This document shows positions 46,101-54,867 of a DNA stretch of 64,000 nt, piece after piece. Positions within the stretch are counted from its first letter, which is position 1. Each line of letters begins with the position of its first letter. The translations under genes and the position numbers were made by a program. Location of the stretch: the NCBI GenBank assembly GCA_950295325.1, contig OX485807.1:32580440-32644439 (forward strand), given 5' to 3'. The stretch comes from Polytrichum commune. Its lineage: Eukaryota; Streptophyta; Polytrichopsida; Polytrichales; Polytrichaceae. The notes below the pieces were generated by a model, which had not been told where the DNA came from, did not search any database, and was given only the letters and a program-made list of their open reading frames with translations.

Positions 46101-49100
46101 GACATCAGTGTGAAATGAATTGGGTTAGAAGTTGATAAGGTTGAGGTTAGGCCTGAATCTGATTTAAGTGTGAGATGAGTTTGAGTTATATGTAGCCTAG
46201 GTTGTGATTCGGCCTGAAATCTGATATATGTGTGAAGTTGGTAAAGGTGATATAAGGCCTGAAATCAAATTGTTGAAAGCCACATTTGTTCAAAATAGTG
46301 TGTCTCGGTCCCGAGACACCCTAGACAAGGGTCTGAAGTGAGCAGACTTCAGTGTGAAATGAATTGGGTTAGAAGTTGATAAGGTTGTGGTTAGGCCTGA
46401 ATCTGATTTAAGTGTGAGATGAGTTTGAGTTATATGTAGCCTAGGTTGTGATTGGGCCTGAAATATGATTTAAGTGTGAAGTTGTTAAGGCTGCTATAAG
46501 GCCTGAAATCAAATTTCTGAAAGTCAGTTTTGTTCAAAAAAGTGTGTCTCAGTCCCGAGACACCCTAGACAAGGGTCTTAAGTGGGCTGAATTAAGTGTG
46601 AAGTGAGTTAAGATTAGAAGTTGATAAGGTTGTGATTAGGCCTGAATGTTGCTTAAGTGTGTCTAGGTCCCGCCAAGGGTCTTAAGTGGGATGAATTGAG
46701 TGTGCAATCAATTGGGTTAGATGTTGCTATGGTTTTGATTAGGTTGAATCTGATCTAAGTGTGAAGTCAGTTGGGTTAGATGTTCCTAAACTTATGATTA
46801 TGCCCGAAATGTGATTTTAGTGTCAAGTGAGGTAAGGTTAGAAGTTGATAAGGTTGTGATTAGGGCTGAATCTGATTTAAGTGTGAATTGAGTTTGGGTT
46901 ATATGTTGCTTAGGTTGTGATTAGGCCCGGAATCAGATTTGATTTTGAATTTAGTTTAGGCTAAATGTTAGTCAGTTTGTGATTAGGCCTCAGCTGAATT
47001 GTGCATATGCGCTTATTTGAATTCGGGGAGCTTCTATTATATTTTCTTTCCACAGATATCCGACCAGGCTTCCATTATCTATGAAGAAACAGTGCGTCAA
47101 GATAGACCGGTTATCAACTTTGAAGTGCCCAGCAAGCCCTTATCCTTGGTTGCATACATCGAGGATTGTAGAATGAAGTTATGGGACAATGCATTCCCCA
47201 CCTTCTTCCGAGGGCAGAATGCTTTTAACAAAACTCACGAATTTGAGGGCTTCAAAGGAACTGACTTGATTGTGAGAAGAGTACTCTTTCGGTAAGATTT
47301 ATCCTTCTCCAACTAGAACTCTTATTGATTTGTCATATTGATTTGGTTGTTCACATGACATGTATTTTGATTGCAAGGTATATAACGATGAGGTTTTTTT
47401 TAACCCGCAGGTATTTCAAGTACGAGCTCCTTGCAAAAGGAGCAATAACAAAAGAAGATCTCCCAATATTTCTCTCTACATGGCTTGACAGGTCGAACTC
47501 AACGTGCATGTTCTCAGCAAATCAGCAGCGGACTTGGTCTACCTCGCATCTCACAGGAGGTGGATGGTACCTCGACTGTGCTCCTAGTTTCACTCCCTCC
47601 TTTGAAACTGAACTTAGGAAGTCGAGGGATGCAGTTGGAGAGTCTTGTGTTGAGATGGTTGATTTACAGGGCATTGAAGACGAGCACGAGAGGGCAAAGG
47701 CCCTCTCGCGACGTCTAGAAGAAGATAGGAAGAAAGCGCTTCAGGTGAAGGAAGCTAAGGAGAAAGCGGCCCAGAAAGAGATGGCAAAACTCCACAACTC
47801 TCTGGAGAAGACTAACAAGAGGGGGAAGAAGAAGATGAACCCCCCTCCAGAGCCAGAATGTAAGAGCCCACCTGCGCCTAGTCCTACATATGACTCTGGT
47901 TCTCATGCTCCAATTCAGTCTAGAGGAACCAAACGTGATTCCTCCTATGAGCAGTTAAGCCAAGGAATCCTTGTTTTCACATCGGTTGAGGAGAATGATG
48001 GCCAAGTTGGGGAGTGGATTCAAAACTTCTCACTAGAGCAAGTCCTTGGTGGCGACACGGGCAGCTTGAGTCCATTATATGACGAGTTAAAGAGCTTCAT
48101 TTCTAAGGTACCATACTGCTCAACAACTTTGTTTTGTTTTTCATTCAATTCTAATTCTCAAGCTGCGGAGTCCCATGAATGAGTTCTCAAGTTTCTTTCA
48201 ATCATTCATAGGTCATCATTCTCATTACAATGTCATCCAACACATTTCTTTGTTAGTTTTCATTGTATGAAAACTTCAGCACTTGCTTAAGTCGTTGACT
48301 TCTATCTGTTTTTGTATGTTATATGCGATTTCATTACATACACATCTCCTTCTCATGTATTTGATCTCGAAGTCAATTAATTGATTCACATTAATTCAAA
48401 ACGGTGTCAAGTTAGAATGTGTGCAATCTTTGATTTTCTTGTCGGAGTTTTGATAAATTTATTTTCATGCGCAGCACTCAAGTGACAAAGGCCGACGCTA
48501 CAAAGGATCTGCTGCGGAAGTACCCTGTGTGGACTTGATTCTTGCAGATCTTCCAGAGGGCCTTCCTGTTCCAGGAATTTCGAATCCACCTTCGTCTATT
48601 CCCGCCTGGAACATAGAACCTGAGGATTGGTTTCAAACAATCTTTGATTTCGCAGACCATCACCTCCAAGATGATGGGGCGATAATTTTGTTCCATCCTT
48701 TTCGAATGTCTACAAAGTCAATCATTCTTGGGTACTGTTCCACGTATGGGTTTGCTGTTTGCAAAGAGTGGTGGGGGATGAACAAGCTTCACCTGACGTC
48801 ACCAATTAATCCAGTCTTGACTGTGAGTTCATTTTATGATATGACTTATTGCTAATTTGATTGATAGCTGTATCTTATGTTATTAATCTTGTGAAACTAA
48901 TCTTCCATTTCATTTGCTGGAATGTGCTTAATGATTTTTGTCTTATTTCGTAAGTAAAGTAATTAACTATTTTTGTAATCTGCAGACCATGAGGTTTGGA
49001 ATAACTTTAGTTGTGAGGAGCATTCCGGAGGTGCGTGCTTCCAGATTTTGCTTTCAACACATCCCTGCACTAGACCGTCATGGGGTTGATGTGGCACGGG

Positions 49101-49960
49101 ATGACATTCTCCAGAACTTGGTGTCAAGGGAGGATCAGTTAATGGATGGATCCACCCCTTGGCGTGGTCCTCGCGAAAAATCCCTCGCCCTTATACAAAT
49201 GCTCATTCAGGCATCTTCTTCACCCGGGGATATTGTTCTAGACTGCTCTACAGCTACGGGTACGTTGAACATCTCTTCATGTTTAAGTAAATAACCGTTG
49301 ACCATTTAATGTTAATTAATTTTTATGTTGTTTGAGATCTGAACTTCATTGTTTTCTTATTTTGCAGGAGTTTCTATTCATGCGTGCCGCAATGTGAACC
49401 GTCACATTGCGGCACTAGAGGCTGACAAGGCAATTTTTGAAGCCTTGATCGCTCCTCTAATTCGATCTGCTTCGGCCATAGAAGTGAAATCAAGAGATGT
49501 TGTCATGTCAGAGGATCCAGATAGCGAAATCATTGTTGTTCAAAAGATCGTGAAGAAGTCAAGGTTTAGTAAGTGAGTATAGCTACTATTTCTACTACTA
49601 GTGATATATTTTCTTATTTGCTTTCATATGAGGCGGTTTTATGACCATGTTGCCATTTGCATTTGCAGAAGCGGTAATTTGAGATACCCTAGTCACCGCC
49701 CTTTTTTTTGGGACCCTAAGTTCTATCCAAGCCTTCCAAAGTCATGGCGGCTCCCTTCATACGCAAATGACGTTGCCAATGAATTAGCGGAAGGTTCATA
49801 TCGTACATTTAGACCTAAGGAGTTGATGCTAAGCGGTATAGAGTATGTTGATTTAGAAGCTGTTGAGTCTGAGGATGAAGGTTCTTCAGATGCAGATAGT
49901 ACAGATTCTAAAGTCTCTGTAGCATTATCTAATAATTGTGATTTCGATTATATGTCTTAG
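24699..49960 (+). CDS. ParB-like domain / beta-class DNA methyltransferase-like protein, 12 exons, element-borne
   Basis: Exons by GT-AG junctions: 24699-24935, 25028-25108, 41775-41861, 41952-43630 (interrupted at 42590-43607), 43733-43928, 44051-44242, 44332-44550, 47056-47291, 47411-48107, 48475-48822, 48986-49259, 49368-49572, 49669-49960. All phases agree, giving about 1,238 residues once the insertion is left out. Around residue 304 lies CDGNHRRQAW, the DGNHR-type motif of ParB/sulfiredoxin-like domains. A Lys/Glu coiled-coil-like part follows near 730-780. From about residue 885 the order ILADLPEG (motif IV position), WRGPREKSLALIQML (X) and PGDIVLDCSTATG (I) fits beta-class N4/N6 DNA methyltransferases. 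Motif IV is DLPE instead of (D/N/S)PP(Y/W) and motif I lacks the usual FxGxG, so catalysis is doubtful. Such fusions are known in phages. The acidic C terminus ends at TAG 49960. A role in transposon biology is inferred from location. Confidence 0.75.
25260..29034 (+). repeat. Intronic satellite array 1 (244-bp units, 1219-bp higher-order repeat)
   Basis: It starts as loose 60-bp-like repeats (AGGCCTGAATCTGAT, GTGTGAA) to about 25990, then becomes regular with a 244-bp period. Each unit ends in the near-palindrome GTGTCTCGGTCCCGAGACAC followed by CCTAGACAAGG. Blocks of five units repeat almost exactly every 1219 bp (for example 26019, 27238, 28457). Short open frames here are by-products of the repeat. 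Confidence 0.92.
29040..31877 (-). mobile_element. Solo LTR, family 2, copy 2 (2838 bp, inverted)
   Basis: It starts TGTGAACCCTTTGAGTGG and ends AAAAGTACCACA on the + strand, with a perfect 5-bp duplication ACCCT (29035-29039 and 31878-31882). It interrupts a satellite unit right after GAGACACCCT, and the unit continues with ACCCTAGACAAGG. It is the reverse complement of 19368-24634 without the 2.3-kb insertion, and so shows the empty site of that insertion. Confidence 0.9.
31883..35835 (+). repeat. Intronic satellite array 2
   Basis: About sixteen 244-bp units with the same near-palindrome. It continues array 1 across the LTR and is interrupted at 35840 by another LTR-like insertion. Variants of the palindrome (GTGTCGCGG, GTCCGGAGAC) occur but most copies are exact, while the rest of the unit varies more. 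Confidence 0.92.
35841..37596. mobile_element. LTR-like insertion, family 3 (1756 bp)
   Basis: It starts TGTAGTAAGTTTTTGC and ends AAATCAGTTCTACA, with TG...CA ends and a TGTAG/CTACA inverted terminus. It is flanked by the perfect 5-bp duplication GAAGT (35836-35840 and 37597-37601), which splits the satellite motif TTAGAAGTTGATAAGG. No coding region is seen. The interior is rich in CTATTGCC motifs. It is most likely a solo LTR of a third family. Confidence 0.85.
37602..41560 (+). repeat. Intronic satellite array 3
   Basis: About sixteen units of 244 bp, with a six-unit block repeated after about 1464 bp (for example GATAAGAGTTTGAATTATAT at 38618 and its near copy at about 40082). The array decays into diverged repeats between about 41350 and 41700, just before the exon at 41775. 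Confidence 0.9.
41775..42589 (+). CDS. Exon 3 and first part of exon 4 (acidic linker, ParB-like motif)
   Basis: Exon 3 (41775-41861, 29 codons) reads RLGATDLETYVSNAIEG then LMDHDEQNVGEE, a duplicate of exon 2. After a 90-bp intron (GTAAGT...TTGTAG) exon 4 begins at 41952 with a strongly acidic run (DSSDEGQDEDEEGLGDKD). The globular part follows (ISQLRVKPFSSSRFNIPLCR, EFVHGYREGSSVFYVTL) and then CDGNHRRQAWLNHIERLH. The exon is interrupted at 42590 by a hAT-type insertion and ends at 43630. Confidence 0.75.
42590..43607. mobile_element. Non-autonomous hAT-type element (1018 bp) inserted in exon 4
   Basis: The ends CAGGGTTGTCTAT / ATAGACAACCCTG match the hAT consensus, and the 8-bp duplication CAAGTGAT (42582-42589 and 43608-43615) has the hAT length. 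Without it the codons read V-M-Q-V-M-H-N-I-N-K. The ends are rich in TGTCGTGACGG and its complement. The middle (42826-43335) is an extremely C-rich tract of CCCCGTCCGC, CCGTTCCC and C or T runs. It has no transposase. It breaks the host gene unless it is spliced out. Confidence 0.92.
42826..43335 (+). repeat. C-rich polypyrimidine low-complexity tract
   Basis: Over 500 bp dominated by C runs and CCGTCCGCCC / CCGTTCCCGA repeats, with T runs of up to about 20 and one A run near 42994. Long open frames on both strands come from this composition and are not genes. Confidence 0.9.
43608..44550 (+). CDS. End of exon 4 and exons 5-7
   Basis: After the insertion, the last bases of exon 4 (HNINK, donor AA/GTAAGT at 43631) join exon 5 (43733-43928, HIEDSHVKTNFVHTLFRIQ). 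This continues the helical part expected after a ParB-like motif. Exon 6 (44051-44242) and exon 7 (44332-44550, ending CFWAG/GTGAGT) are Lys/Ala-rich and helical. All junctions keep phase. Confidence 0.75.
44560..46990 (+). repeat. Intronic satellite array 4
   Basis: A second intron of the same gene (44551-47055) is filled with the same satellite. The edges are loose 60-bp-like repeats. About seven regular units at 45079-46570 carry the near-palindrome. The array stops about 60-100 bp before the acceptor of the exon at 47056. Confidence 0.9.
47056..48107 (+). CDS. Exons 8-9: unassigned domain and Lys/Glu coiled-coil segment
   Basis: Exon 8 (47056-47291) encodes ISDQASIIYEETVRQDRP and FRGQNAFNKTHEFEGF. 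Exon 9 (47411-48107, 232 codons) encodes WLDRSNSTCMFSANQQ and HLTGGGWYLDCAPSF, then a charged stretch (RRLEEDRKKALQVKEAKEK) and a Pro/Ser-rich linker. The first part is not a family I recognise. It lies between the ParB-like and the methyltransferase-like parts. Confidence 0.75.
48475..49960 (+). CDS. Exons 10-13: methyltransferase-like domain and acidic tail
   Basis: Exon 10 (48475-48822) carries VDLILADLPEGLPVPG (motif IV position) and DDGAIILFHPFRMSTK. Exon 11 (48986-49259) has WRGPREKSLALIQML and PGDIVLDCSTATG. Exon 12 (49368-49572) has VSIHACRNVNRHIAALEADK, matching the helix and acidic strand end that bind S-adenosylmethionine in beta-class enzymes. Exon 13 (49669-49960) has RPFFWDPKFYPSLPKSWR and an acidic Ser/Asp tail. 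The key catalytic motif is degenerate. Confidence 0.75.
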
Positions 49961-50976
49961 GTAGAATTTTGTGTCTTATTGCTTGTATAATAATATATTT
50001 TTGCATTTGATTGTTAATTGTCCGTTTAGTGCGGTAATCTTCATGGTTTTCCTTAGACAGTGAATTACATTTTGTAATGCCTTCTTACACTCTTACCCTA
50101 CACCCTCCTTGCACTCTATTATTCAATAAGACATAGAGGTAAACTACCTCATTATCCACCATAGCATCATCCATGTCACAAAATTCAAAACAAAACCCAA
50201 AAAACATAAAGAAATGTAGTTGTAAAAATATAGATCAAAACATGAAACAAAGACTAAGGAAAACTAAACCGAAAAACTAAACCAAAAAATTAAAGATGAT
50301 AAGTATAGAATATCAATACGTTTTTTAGAATTACAAAAAATAAGAAGAGAGACTGGAAGAAGAATGGAAGAATAAAAAAATCAGAAGATAGAATGGAAGA
50401 AGAATGGAATAACCCAAAAAAGGCTTGTGCATAAATATGGACATCATCCTATGTTTTTGGTTCAAATCAAACATCAAACCCCAAGAAATCCGAGGCCATA
50501 TCCAAAGTGGCCACTCCCACATGAAATATGAACCACTTGGCATGCCGAGACTCAACCTGAAACCAATGATTTGATGTCAAATTTATGGAGTCAGGTTGAA
50601 TGTAGCTAAGCATGAAACCCAAACATGGCATGCCCACATTCAACTGGAAACCATAAACTTTAATTCACCCTAAACATAAAACCCCTAGGCCTTGTCCAAA
50701 GTGGCCATGCCGAGACCGAACATGAAATCTAAGCCATTGGGCATGTCGAGACCCAAATTGATACCAATGATTCGATTTCAAATTTATGGAGTCAGTATAG
50801 CAAGCAAATACAGTATAGGTTCCTCAACCACGGTTATAGGTTCTTTTTGTCAATAAATTTGTCAATAAATATTTCAAAATTTAGCTCTACACTGCGGTAA
50901 TAGGGCATGTTTCACCACACAAAATTTCAATATTCTAGAAAACTCACCGCTCACCGCTCGCAAAATAGCTTTTCCC
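49961..50976. other. 3' flank of the methyltransferase-like gene and right end of the 36-kb element
   Basis: AT-rich, no gene. There is a diverged direct repeat of about 200 bp (ACCAATGATTTGATGTCAAA near 50551 and ACCAATGATTCGATTTCAAA near 50764, each followed by TTTATGGAGTCAG). The right TIR occupies 50946-50976. Confidence 0.6.
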
Positions 50977-51439
50977 GGAAAACAAGGAGAGAACGTGCCT
51001 CTTTCACTGGACTCAGTCCCTCGAGAAGCACACAAAGGCCTACATTAGACTCGACCTTCAAGATCAGCACCGATTGCTTTGCAAGCAATACAAGAACGCC
51101 AAGACCATTTCTGAAGCTGAAATGCGCTACCTTGCCATTCGCGCGTGGTGGCTTTCGTCCGGTGCCGCATCTGAGGATGCCATATCCCGACTCGACCTTT
51201 GGCTTGCTTTTTGGCATTTCTGCTACCGCCAATGGGGTGGCTTCATGCAATTGGTAAGTTCTTCGCTCATTGAACGTGTACCCATCCATTGATAAAGCAA
51301 TCGTCAATCGTCTCCTACATGTTTCCTAATCGATTCTTTCTAAACTCTTTCTCCATAGGACTTGAACGAAGTTGAGTTGGCTGAAATGCCTTCGTGCAAT
51401 TTGGCCGAGACCGTGCACAATAAGTGGCTCCAACAATCA
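50977..51439 (+). pseudogene. Outer MULE transposase, DDE core part 2
   Basis: Resumes after the 36-kb element: ENKERTCLFHWTQSLEKHTK, YLAIRAWWLSSGA and FWHFCYRQWGGFMQL. A GT-AG intron follows at 51254-51358, then DLNEVELAEMPSCNLAETVH up to WLQQS, where the second family 1 solo LTR is inserted. There is no stop in this part. The Arg that is a stop codon in the paralog (17189) is intact here (CAC CGA TTG). Confidence 0.85.
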
Positions 51440-52412
51440 TGTCGCGCACCTCTCCATGAGGAGTGGCCGAAACACCATGGGCACAAGGGGGACCCCGGAG
51501 TGACACCCGGGACTTGTGGCGCCGTTGGTGAGAGGGCCCAAGTGATCCTAGTGTGGGTGAGGGCCCCGGGCGTTGGGAACGCCTCCCACCCACGAAGACT
51601 AGGAGGCACAAGGGGAAGGCCATGAGTTATGCGTAGCTCATGGCGTGGTGATTCTAGAAAGCTCAAGAACACCTCAATCGGAGGTGTGAGCTAGGAGTTA
51701 TGGCCATTTGAGTGGGGCGCTGTCCCGGGACAGCGCCCTGGTACAGCAGTGCCTGGGAGTGATTCCCGGGACTGCCAAGGTTCAAACAGGCATAACTTCC
51801 TCAAGACTTGCTCGAATGGAGCAAGTGAGGAGTCCATCGGCATCTACGTGAAGCGTAGATGAAGATGGAGTGGTTGGTTGTTATGATCAGACACCATACA
51901 AGGAAGTTATGATGGTCTGAAGCTGCTGGGGGGTTCTAGGCCCAGCAGCTAAAGGAAAATGTCCACTTGGCCCCAACTCTTGGTAGGGAGACAAGGTGTT
52001 GGTTGACGGTGGGGTAGGGGCCCCGCGTGAAGTCCTAGAGGCTTATATGGGTGAGGTGGTGTGGCCTCACCCACCCGAGGCCGAACGGCAAGGCCTCCAT
52101 GGGCATTGGCCCATTGTGAGGCCATAGTTGCCTAGTATGGTTCGGGTTGTTGTAGTGTTGCTCCGGCAATGCGATGATCAACATGGGATTGGACTTCCAT
52201 GGATGGAAGTCCACATCTAGGAATGGGTTACCGATTAAGGGGTGAGTCCCGAAAGCAAAGTAGGAGGGTTGGTTCCCTCCTATGAACTATAAGGTCCGGG
52301 GTAGGAGGAGCTAATCATTAGCATGGCGGAATGCGAATGGTTAGCGCTCGTAACCTTTGCTAGAATTGAAAATTGGCAAGATTGTGAAGGGGGGCTAGCA
52401 AGGGTTGTGACA
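51440..52412 (+). mobile_element. Solo LTR, family 1, copy 2 (973 bp)
   Basis: Same length and orientation as 3162-4134 and nearly identical in sequence. It starts TGTCGCGCACC and ends GGTTGTGACA, with the duplication AATCA (51435-51439 and 52413-52417). Removing it joins the MULE codons for QQSGHRG. Confidence 0.92.
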
Positions 52413-52417
52413 AATCA

Positions 52418-53804
52418 GGCCACCGTGGTAAGGATCTATACGTTGCAACAATTGATGACTACGTGCGCGCATTTATGCAATGTGTCTCGTACTACCAGTA
52501 CTTAAAAGGAGATCATGCTGGTACTGGCCCGTCCAAGGAAGAGCTGAAGTTACGTGCCGCACAACGTTCTTCGGAGATTACCGGCAACACCAAGTCCCTT
52601 CACGAAGTAATGACTAGAATGCCCGGAGCGCAAGAGTTTTGCATCCGCACGCCACACTTAGAAGGTGAAGAAGTCTTCCTATCCTTGAAACGGAAGGCTG
52701 ACCTTCCTCCAGGTTCGGAACTTGACTCTCACCGACCTGACAAGATTTCCATCTCGTCCCCGAGTGCAAACACAGTCTTCCATCAAAAACTCTCAAACGG
52801 CCTCACCAACTGTTGATTTAGAATCTCCTGAAATGTTTGCAACTCCAATTGCGCCGCAGCAATCGAACGGCAATACTCGAGTAAGTGATGTCACCCCACT
52901 TTCTCCTTTGCAGCATGTTACAGCAGTTCAAGAATCCGCTTGTGACGAAAGTAAGTGGCACATCGCACGTCTTCCTAAGACGTCTGCAAAGGCTTGCTTT
53001 GCTATACAAGCGATGACAAAGAAAAAGTGTGTGGCCCGTATTGTTCAAGACGGGAAAAGTACCGCTGCGCCAACGTACACCGGGATGATGACCAATTACC
53101 GAAAGAATAAGCAAGAACTCTTGCAATTCTTCTTTTGTAACGATGATATTGAAAGGTGTGTTAAAGGAACTCGCAGGAAGTGGGTTATATCAAGGCCTGA
53201 AGTCCCTGAGACTTGGTCTGTCAAGATGGGGACAAACCTTTCCCACAAGGAAATCCTCCAATTGGAGACTGCTGGATTTCGCCTTCCTCAACGACAAGAA
53301 ATCTCTCCAAGATGATTGTTCCAAGACAACCTCTCCCACGTGGACTTGACTTCGTATATTACTCCGGCATCTCCGGATGAGTTCCCCAAGCGCAAGTCCG
53401 GGAAGAATATCCGTCGCATGAGTAAGGCCCCTTCCACACGTCACGCCAACAACTGCGCCTCTGCTCTCACGTTAAAAGCTTGCATTCGCAACATTAGCAT
53501 GGTCCCTGCCCCAGCTCTTGGTTGTATTGTTACCTTGGATTCTGGTTCTCCTCCCAATATCCACCAGTACCACTTGACTATTTCTCAGCTTCCGGCGTGC
53601 ACTTGTCACAATTTCAAGGAAATGGCAACCAAGGCACTTGGAAAGCGCGGTCAGTGGGCCAATTGTAAGCACCTATACTATGTGTTTACGATAATTTGTG
53701 GACTTGATCCTGATTCTGATACTTTTATTCATGCTGCTAGTTTTAGCTTTAATGAGGTCAAGCAAATCCTTCAGAGTGGATTGTTGACCCAGACAACCTC
53801 TTAG
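52418..53804 (+). pseudogene. Outer MULE transposase, C-terminal part with SWIM finger
   Basis: Continues YVATIDDYVRAFMQC and GPSKEELKLRAAQRS, then a one-base frameshift near 52750 (the paralog reads ISRPRIQTQ-like sequence in one frame). The second frame runs KWHIARLPKTSAKACFA up to a TGA at 53313-53315 (Arg in the paralog). The last part, SKAPSTRHANNCASALTL onward, carries the SWIM finger CTCHNFKEM with CKHLYYVF and ends at TAG 53804. Together with the stop at 14520 and the frameshift near 2730 this copy is dead. Confidence 0.85.
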
Positions 53805-54520
53805 GCTTTGGATGAAGTACTCTTGTAATTTCATTTCAATCACATCAATGAAATTGAGGTAGTGAGACGGAAAGGGCCACTACCAAGTGCATTATTTTTA
53901 TACCGTCACTCTTTAAAAGCGCTATAGTATTGAATTTGAATGGTTTAGTTTTAATACTCATCAATTACTGTTTCCTTCATTACACAAAATCTTGTGTAAA
54001 GATGTTGAGTTCATTGTCTTCTCAGAGAAACGTATGTATGCAACCTCTGTTTTAATCATGAACTAGTGAGATTAAAAGGGCCACTTCGAGGTATTTGATG
54101 TATCAACGTTTTTGTTGACCTCGAAGCTTCATTTAATTTTCTTTCTGATAGTCTAGAAACCTTAGGTGTCTGATATCTCCACTTTTCTTGAATTCATCTT
54201 CAATCTCGCGGATCTCAAAAGATGCCAATGTAATTTAATTTTAATGCATAGAAATACTCCACAATGTTTGTCAATATTGATTTCGACTCCCTAAACCCTA
54301 AAAACATCCCAAAAACAACTTTGCAACGATCACTGTGGAGGAATTTTCCATGGGCATAGGTCCTAAATTTTACTATAATTGGAAATATATTTGCAAAACA
54401 TTGATTTTTTTAATATACCCTGCACATTAAACTATTATTTTAACTAAAAAAAGAAAAACTTATCGCTCACCGCTCACCGCTCACTGCTCACTGCTCGCAA
54501 AATAGCGTCGCTTGCCTCAC
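53805..54520. other. 3' flank and right TIR of the outer MULE
   Basis: Non-coding. The end at about 54467-54515 holds four to five copies of GCTCACCGCTCACT-type repeats and GCTCGCAAAATAGC, the same terminal core as the 36-kb element read in the opposite sense. The exact outer edge (near 54512-54520) and its duplication cannot be fixed because the left end was not found. Confidence 0.65.
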
Positions 54521-54536
54521 AGTGGGAAACCACAAA

Positions 54537-54645
54537 CCCCCGTTTCATGTTTGTGACAACGAAGTGGGATTGATGACCCACAAGGTTGTTTCATGTTTGT
54601 GACAACGAAGTGGGATTAATGACCCACAAGGTTGTTTTCTGTCGT
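54537..54645. repeat. Two-copy tandem repeat of about 54 bp
   Basis: GTTTCATGTTTGTGACAACG, then AAGTGGGATTGATGACCCAC, is repeated with one base change (GATTAATGACC). It lies just outside the outer MULE end. Confidence 0.85.
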
Positions 54646-54867
54646 TCCCATTGGTGAGGCGCGATTGCTGGTCACCGTGGGTTTGAAAGTTTAGGAGCCA
54701 ATCTTTCGGACGTCAGCTCGTGTTCTAACGTCCCGTTTTACCCGTCCAAGGCCTGTGGTATCTTATCACCCTACCCTTACCCTTGACCCATATAGAGCCG
54801 CAACAGGATAGGTCGACGGGAAAGAGTTTGAAGACTTGAAGAAACTGAAGACTAAGACTCTTGAAGA

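Larger units (their letters stand above)
14951..50976. mobile_element. 36-kb MULE-type element with TIRs and 9-bp TSD, carrying a transposase and a ParB-like/methyltransferase gene
   Basis: The left end reads GGGACGAAGCTATTTTGCGA and the right end, read inward, GGGAAAAGCTATTTTGCGA. Both continue GCGGTGAGCGGT, giving TIRs of about 31 bp with one gap and one mismatch. They are flanked by the perfect 9-bp duplication GGAAAACAA (14942-14950 and 50977-50985), the length usual for Mutator-like elements. Removing the element rejoins the outer MULE at P-M-E-N-K-E-R-T-C, matching the paralog. Inside are a MULE transposase pseudogene on the - strand near the left end and a divergent multi-exon gene on the + strand ending about 1 kb before the right end. 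Satellite arrays and several later insertions account for most of the length. Confidence 0.85.

Noticed and set aside
24699-49960. Bacterial or phage contamination as the source of the ParB-like/methyltransferase gene
   Set aside because: The gene is split by about twelve GT-AG introns with matching phases and is embedded in plant-type transposons.
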